Assembly: GCA_021844725.1 (NCBI GenBank)
Contig: JAKBSX010000011.1
Span: 1 to 16,636 of the forward strand
Reading direction: 5' to 3'
Length of the DNA: 16,636 nt
Source of the DNA: Actinomycetes bacterium
GTDB lineage: Bacteria; Actinomycetota; Acidimicrobiia; Acidimicrobiales; Acidimicrobiaceae
Positions 13,569 through 16,636 of the stretch are shown piece after piece. Within the stretch, counting starts at the first letter, position 1; each line of letters begins with the position of its first letter. The notes beneath the pieces are model-generated. The model had not been told where the DNA came from. It was given only the letters and a program-made list of their open reading frames with translations, and ran no database searches. The position numbers and the translations under genes were made by a program.

Positions 13569-14837
13569 TCAAAACCAAAGCGCGCTAAGTGGGAGTGCAG
13601 AGAATTTATCCCCGAAACTAACTGCATGTTCGCCCAGATAAAACACAATACCAGCTTTGAACTGATCACCCAGTTTTTGCTCCAATTTGCGCAACCACTT
13701 GAAATCACCAGCCGCAACCGTTGAACTTGATTTTGTCTCTACTGCGAAGATATTTCCATCAGGAGTCTCAATTATCAGGTCAATTTCAGCGCCCTCCCTA
13801 TCTCTCCAGTGAAACATTTCAATTCCTCCTCCAATCCAGCTCGACTGTTTCAAGATTTCGTTATGAACAAATGTTTCCACTAATTGCCCTCGCAGAGGAG
13901 AGATTGCTCCTGCCAAGGACCCAACATCGACCCCAGTTAAATGCGCGGCAATGCCAGTGTCGCAGAGATGGATTTTGGGAGTCCGAGTAACCTTGCCAAG
14001 TGGATTTCTAGACCAGGCAGAAAGCTCCCGGGTAAGATAGGTCATCTCAAACAGCGGCAGATATGAACTTACCGAGTGACGATCAATTCCTAAGGCCTGA
14101 GAAAGCTTGCTCTTTACTAGTTCATGAGCCGTTTCACCAGAAAGGTAACGAATTAGTCTGGTAAGATCAGTAGATTGCCGCAAATGAGAAAGTTCACGAA
14201 TATCTCGCTGAGTCATAGTTCGGATATAGCTGTCAAACCAAGTTTGCCGTAGTTTCGAGGAGCTAAATCTCAATGGCTCAGGATAGCCACCGAGAATAAT
14301 CCGCTCAAAGTAGGATTCCCGGTCTAATGTAGGATACTTTGGTTGCACCAGATTTGTAGCATCTTCAAGTAGCTGGGTCAAAAATCTATCTGATGTCCCA
14401 GTTATTTCACCTTGACTAAAGGGCCATACTTCAATTATCGCGACCCGACCAGCAAGCGACTCTGCGATTCCTGGAATCATAAGGAAATTGGCAGAACCAC
14501 TAAGAACGAAGTGGATACGGTTATCGGGTTGATCTACCACCTGTTTTATTGCTCTAACAAGTGTGTCCCCGCCTCTCTGGACCTCATCGATATAGATAAA
14601 CTTTGCATCACCACTGACAAAGGCAATTGGATCCGCTTTAGCCGCTGCTAACAATGTGTCGGAATCGAGACTGTAAAAGGATCCACCTGTTTTCTGATAG
14701 AGTTCCCGCAAAAGGGTAGTCTTACCCGATTGGCGGGGTCCGTTTATCAACGTAACCCGAAATCCATTAACCGATTCCCAAGCAGTGGCAGTTACTCGTC
14801 TTGTGACTAATCCTGAAATTAATGGCTGCTTATCCAT
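13569..14837 (-). CDS. AAA-type ATPase with C-terminal nuclease-like domain (AAA_14/DUF4143 family)
   Basis: A 422-residue protein of the widespread AAA_14/DUF4143 family. GPRQSGKTT (33-41) is Walker A, FIYIDEVQ (80-87) Walker B, and FVLSGSANFLM the sensor-1 strand. The middle (LGGYPEPLRF...YIRTMTQRDIREL) is the family's linker, followed by a winged-helix-like part. The C-terminus has Glu321, Asp353 in EGAEIDLII, and Glu367-x-Lys369 in FAVETKSS, the pattern of a PD-(D/E)XK nuclease fold. The family is very common yet its role is not settled; it often sits near toxin-antitoxin genes. ATG at 14837 lies 6 bases after TAGAAT on the minus strand, with no Shine-Dalgarno, suggesting a leaderless message. 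It appears complete and intact. Confidence 0.88.
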   Translation of the reverse strand: MDKQPLISGLVTRRVTATAWESVNGFRVTLINGPRQSGKTTLLRELYQKTGGSFYSLDSDTLLAAAKADPIAFVSGDAKFIYIDEVQRGGDTLVRAIKQVVDQPDNRIHFVLSGSANFLMIPGIAESLAGRVAIIEVWPFSQGEITGTSDRFLTQLLEDATNLVQPKYPTLDRESYFERIILGGYPEPLRFSSSKLRQTWFDSYIRTMTQRDIRELSHLRQSTDLTRLIRYLSGETAHELVKSKLSQALGIDRHSVSSYLPLFEMTYLTRELSAWSRNPLGKVTRTPKIHLCDTGIAAHLTGVDVGSLAGAISPLRGQLVETFVHNEILKQSSWIGGGIEMFHWRDREGAEIDLIIETPDGNIFAVETKSSSTVAAGDFKWLRKLEQKLGDQFKAGIVFYLGEHAVSFGDKFSALPLSALWF

Positions 14838-14843
14838 AAACTC

Positions 14844-14849
14844 ATTCTA
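14844..14849 (-). promoter_or_regulatory. Probable -10 box of the DUF4143-type ATPase gene
   Basis: TAGAAT on the minus strand ends 6 bases before the ATG. There is no ribosome-binding site, so transcription probably starts at or next to the start codon. The -35 region is weak. Confidence 0.4.
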
Positions 14850-15451
14850 ACACTCCGGCATAGATATAATAACCACTTTGTCGGTATCTTTTTACAAGTA
14901 GATCACTGTCAAGTATTATTCTAAACAATGATACCTTCTGCTAGAATCCAGTTGTACAGGTATTCTATGATCCACTTACTCAATAGCCCAACTTATGGCT
15001 TTTCGAAAATATAGATATAAACTGTTACTTTGAAAGCTATCGTACGTAATACTCCAATTTGTAGCATTATTACTAACCATTTTGTTGGTACTATAACAAC
15101 CAATCTATCGAACTCTTTGGCTCAATTTCCTTGACAACTTCTGCCGGAGGCTCTCTCAGTTGCAGCTATTACTCCCAGGTGCTCGCAGGAATAAGTACCC
15201 ACCTTCGAATCCCATACCATGTAACCTTAATCGGCAAATACGGTGTAGCCCTAAATTGGATGGCGAACCGAGACAGCTAGAGTTGCACTCAACATGGCCG
15301 ATAGTTTGAGGTATCTACGGGGTAATGCAGTTCTTGTAGATCGAGCCAGATTACAAACGAGTTGGCGACTTACTCTCTGGGATTGACCAAACCTTCGGCT
15401 ACATCGGTCGGCTTATCGGCAATCTCCACAAGATTTGCACCGACCTTGGCA
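14850..15451. other. Gene-free, AT-rich stretch
   Basis: About 600 bases with stop codons in all frames and no gene I can support. The left part (14850-15130) is AT-rich. The right part is more balanced and may hold decayed coding sequence: on the minus strand a frame continuous with the duplicate fragment at 15452-15540 stays open to a stop near 15370 (residues such as KVGANLVEIADKPTDVAEG). No RNA gene or mobile-element end is recognisable. Confidence 0.45.
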
Positions 15452-15540
15452 ACCGCTAAGCAATAATTCCAGTAGGACCAAGATTTAGGACGAAACCATC
15501 CGGGTTCAGAGAGAAGAAGAATATCGCATTAAGGGGCTTC
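15452..15540 (-). pseudogene. Decayed duplicate of part of the small partner gene at 16213-16518
   Basis: These 89 bases match 16268-16356 without gaps, with 8 mismatches by my count (about nine in ten identical). They correspond to the stretch EAPLRDILLHAEPGWFRPKSWSYWNYRLG of the intact gene. In the fragment the frame reads EAP, then a TAA stop, then CDILLLSEPGWFRPKSWSYWNYCLA. Both ends of the similarity are abrupt, and the rest of that gene and the nucleotidyltransferase gene are not repeated. It looks like the relic of a second copy of the module, or a fragment left by recombination. Confidence 0.8.
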
Positions 15541-15605
15541 GCTGAACTTAATCACTAAACGTGGCTAGACAACATCATTACAAACCAAAACCTGCTCCAG
15601 TTGAA

Positions 15606-16220
15606 CTAACCATTCAAAATGGCTATAGCTTCTGCCTTTAGCTTGGCCTTTATCGGTATATCCAGCCCACGCAGGTCACCATCTTCGAAATATGTAAGCG
15701 CTTTAACGGCCTCGGCAATGGGAAAATCCTGGCCAAATATCGACTGCGCACCGAAAAGACCATCCTTGAGCGTCACACCGCTATCCAACAGCACCGCAAT
15801 ATCTTTATAGTCCTTGGCCTCAGCCCGCTGTAAAATAACTTTGAGCTTATGCGAGAGCAGATCTAACCGCGAGGCAACCACCAGTACCTGGTCCTCAGTG
15901 ACCTCTGCTGGCATGAGAGCTTTAGTTGAAATTCCAAAAAATGAAAGCTTCACTTCTTGCGATAGAACACTTAAGGTATTTACATCGTCTTGTACCACAA
16001 TGCCGGTGGACACAACTGATAAGGCTTTTCGCAAACCGTCTTTGTCAAGCGGTGCCGGACCGAAAAAATCGAAATCAACTGACTGCCGATGCCCACAGTA
16101 CAGTGCAACCGCTGTACCCCCATAAAGAACCATTCCCAGTTCCCTCGCCGGTCGGAGCTTCGGCCAAAGTGCCAGCTGAGGCGCAGGTAGTGTGGATAAA
16201 TTCGGTGTAAAACTATGCAC
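15606..16220 (-). CDS. AbiEii/DUF1814-like nucleotidyltransferase (putative toxin)
   Basis: A 204-residue protein. LYGGTAVALYCGHRQSVDFDFF (residues 32-53) is the nucleotidyltransferase core: GGTA, then HR-SxDxDFF with Asp49 and Asp51 as metal ligands. VKLSFFGI gives the next strand, and DLLSHKLKVILQRAEAKDYKDIAVLL matches the conserved Lys/Arg/Asp helix of this family. Known relatives are the toxins of type IV AbiE and related MenT-type systems, which transfer nucleotides to tRNA or similar targets. I chose GTG at 16220, with AAGGAAA upstream; it overlaps the stop of the partner gene by 8 bases, implying coupled translation. An in-frame start at 16268 lies inside that gene and is less likely. 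The toxin role is inferred from family and from the two-gene layout. Confidence 0.82.
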   Translation of the reverse strand: MHSFTPNLSTLPAPQLALWPKLRPARELGMVLYGGTAVALYCGHRQSVDFDFFGPAPLDKDGLRKALSVVSTGIVVQDDVNTLSVLSQEVKLSFFGISTKALMPAEVTEDQVLVVASRLDLLSHKLKVILQRAEAKDYKDIAVLLDSGVTLKDGLFGAQSIFGQDFPIAEAVKALTYFEDGDLRGLDIPIKAKLKAEAIAILNG

Positions 16221-16518
16221 TAAATTTCCTTTTATGCATTGCCGGAGGATCAACATCAACCGGGACAACCCCTAAGCGATAATTCCAGTAGGACCAAGAT
16301 TTGGGACGAAACCATCCGGGTTCAGCATGAAGAAGAATATCGCGTAAAGGGGCTTCTCCGAATAACGCAAGTATGGCGCACTCGTCGCTCCAGGTACCAA
16401 TATCCATCACTTGTGCAATTAGACGCTCGGGGTGTTCTAAGGATTTTTCTACCGGTTGCCACCATATGTATCGTCCCAAGCGGACTAGCAAATCTCGCTG
16501 CTCCTGGTAGAGTTCCAT
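16213..16518 (-). CDS. Small partner protein of the nucleotidyltransferase, putative antitoxin
   Basis: A 101-residue protein without a domain I can name. Its second half (VMDIGTWSDECAILALFGEAPLRDILLHAEPGWFRPKSWSYWNYRLG) is a pattern I associate with small proteins encoded just before DUF1814-type nucleotidyltransferases, so an antitoxin role is likely. There is no signal peptide or membrane segment. It lacks a recognisable helix-turn-helix, unlike AbiEi. ATG at 16518 lies 7 bases after TAGAAT and inside no ribosome-binding site, pointing to a leaderless transcript; a dyad covers the -10 box. The end overlaps the start of the nucleotidyltransferase gene by 8 bases. A broken copy of its central part lies about 800 bases away. 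Confidence 0.75.
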   Translation of the reverse strand: MELYQEQRDLLVRLGRYIWWQPVEKSLEHPERLIAQVMDIGTWSDECAILALFGEAPLRDILLHAEPGWFRPKSWSYWNYRLGVVPVDVDPPAMHKRKFSA

Positions 16519-16537
16519 AACTACAATTCTAGTAGTT
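16519..16537 (-). promoter_or_regulatory. Promoter and dyad of the nucleotidyltransferase module
   Basis: AACTAC (16519-16524) and GTAGTT (16532-16537) are perfect inverted 6-mers flanking the -10 box TAGAAT (minus strand, plus coordinates 16526-16531). The ATG follows the box by 7 bases. The layout repeats that of the Phd/RelE-type module at 8897-8920 and suggests autoregulation. Confidence 0.5.
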
Positions 16538-16636
16538 TTTTACCTGGTTGTTGGCACTTTTTACACATCCTGCCGAGCATAAAGATTGGCAAGTTTTCAC
16601 CTCCAAGGAACTCGAAATACTGTTTCATTCCTCCTG
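16521..16636 (-). CDS. End of an unidentified reading frame (runs off the right edge)
   Basis: A minus-strand frame enters from the right edge and stops at TAG 16521-16523, two bases before the ATG of the next gene. The visible end reads GGMKQYFEFLGGENLPIF, then MLGRMCKKCQQPGKKLLEL, with one CxxC. An internal ATG at 16628 would give a 35-residue peptide, but its AGGAGG lies only one base away, too close for a normal start, so I read this as the C-terminus of a longer gene. I do not recognise the family. The last codons overlap the dyad and -10 box of the next gene. Confidence 0.35.
   Translation of the reverse strand, partial: GGMKQYFEFLGGENLPIFMLGRMCKKCQQPGKKLLEL

Noticed and set aside
14838..15605. 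tRNA, other RNA gene or insertion-sequence remnant in the long gap
   Set aside because: I found no cloverleaf, no terminal inverted repeats and no transposase-like frame; only the 89-bp duplicate fragment is supported.

Overview
The window looks like a chromosomal segment of an actinobacterium of moderate GC content (about half GC by eye). Signs of this are non-ATG starts in many genes, several promoters whose -10 box lies only 6-9 bases before the start codon (leaderless transcripts, common in Actinomycetota), and a lipoprotein-type ABC substrate-binding protein with a Ser/Thr/Ala-rich linker. A low-GC member of the Acidimicrobiia (for example the Acidithrix/Ferrithrix kind) would fit, but this is a guess and no marker gene is present.

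Layout. (1) 1-1772, minus strand: the 5' end of a LivG-like ABC ATPase gene and, upstream of it, a LivK-like substrate-binding lipoprotein. (2) 2170-6621, minus strand: a tight four-gene aromatic catabolic operon read as FAD aromatic-ring hydroxylase, gentisate-type 1,2-dioxygenase, FAH-family acylpyruvate hydrolase and class III (CaiB-type) CoA-transferase. (3) 7140-8039, plus strand: a divergent HMG-CoA-lyase-family gene. The intergenic region between (2) and (3) holds a 27-bp dyad and a tandem 15-mer. (4) 8362-8900, minus strand: a Phd/YefM-RelE/ParE-type toxin-antitoxin pair with its operator. (5) 9161-13435: an AceE-like thiamine-diphosphate enzyme (minus), a divergent Lrp/AsnC regulator (plus) and a mandelate racemase/enolase-superfamily enzyme (plus). 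(6) 13569-16636, minus strand: a DUF4143-type ATPase, a 750-bp non-coding stretch with a decayed duplicate fragment, an AbiEii-like nucleotidyltransferase with a small partner gene, and the end of one more reading frame.

How the genes may work together. A hydroxybenzoate-type acid taken up by the ABC system would be hydroxylated to gentisate or a substituted gentisate. The dioxygenase would open the ring and the FAH protein would hydrolyse the ring-cleavage product directly, since no maleylpyruvate isomerase gene is visible. The unusual part is the CoA-transferase plus HMG-CoA-lyase-type lyase around the same control region. A pair of these families activates and cleaves citramalate in Chloroflexus. 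Together this suggests a complete route for a methylated gentisate: methylmaleylpyruvate, then pyruvate plus citraconate, (R)-citramalate, citramalyl-CoA, and pyruvate plus acetyl-CoA. The hydratase step is not in the window. This is an inference and the best candidate for an undescribed system here. The E1/AsnC/enolase block looks like a second, separately regulated acid-catabolism unit, and the right-hand part is a cluster of toxin-antitoxin or defence-type genes with signs of duplication and decay.
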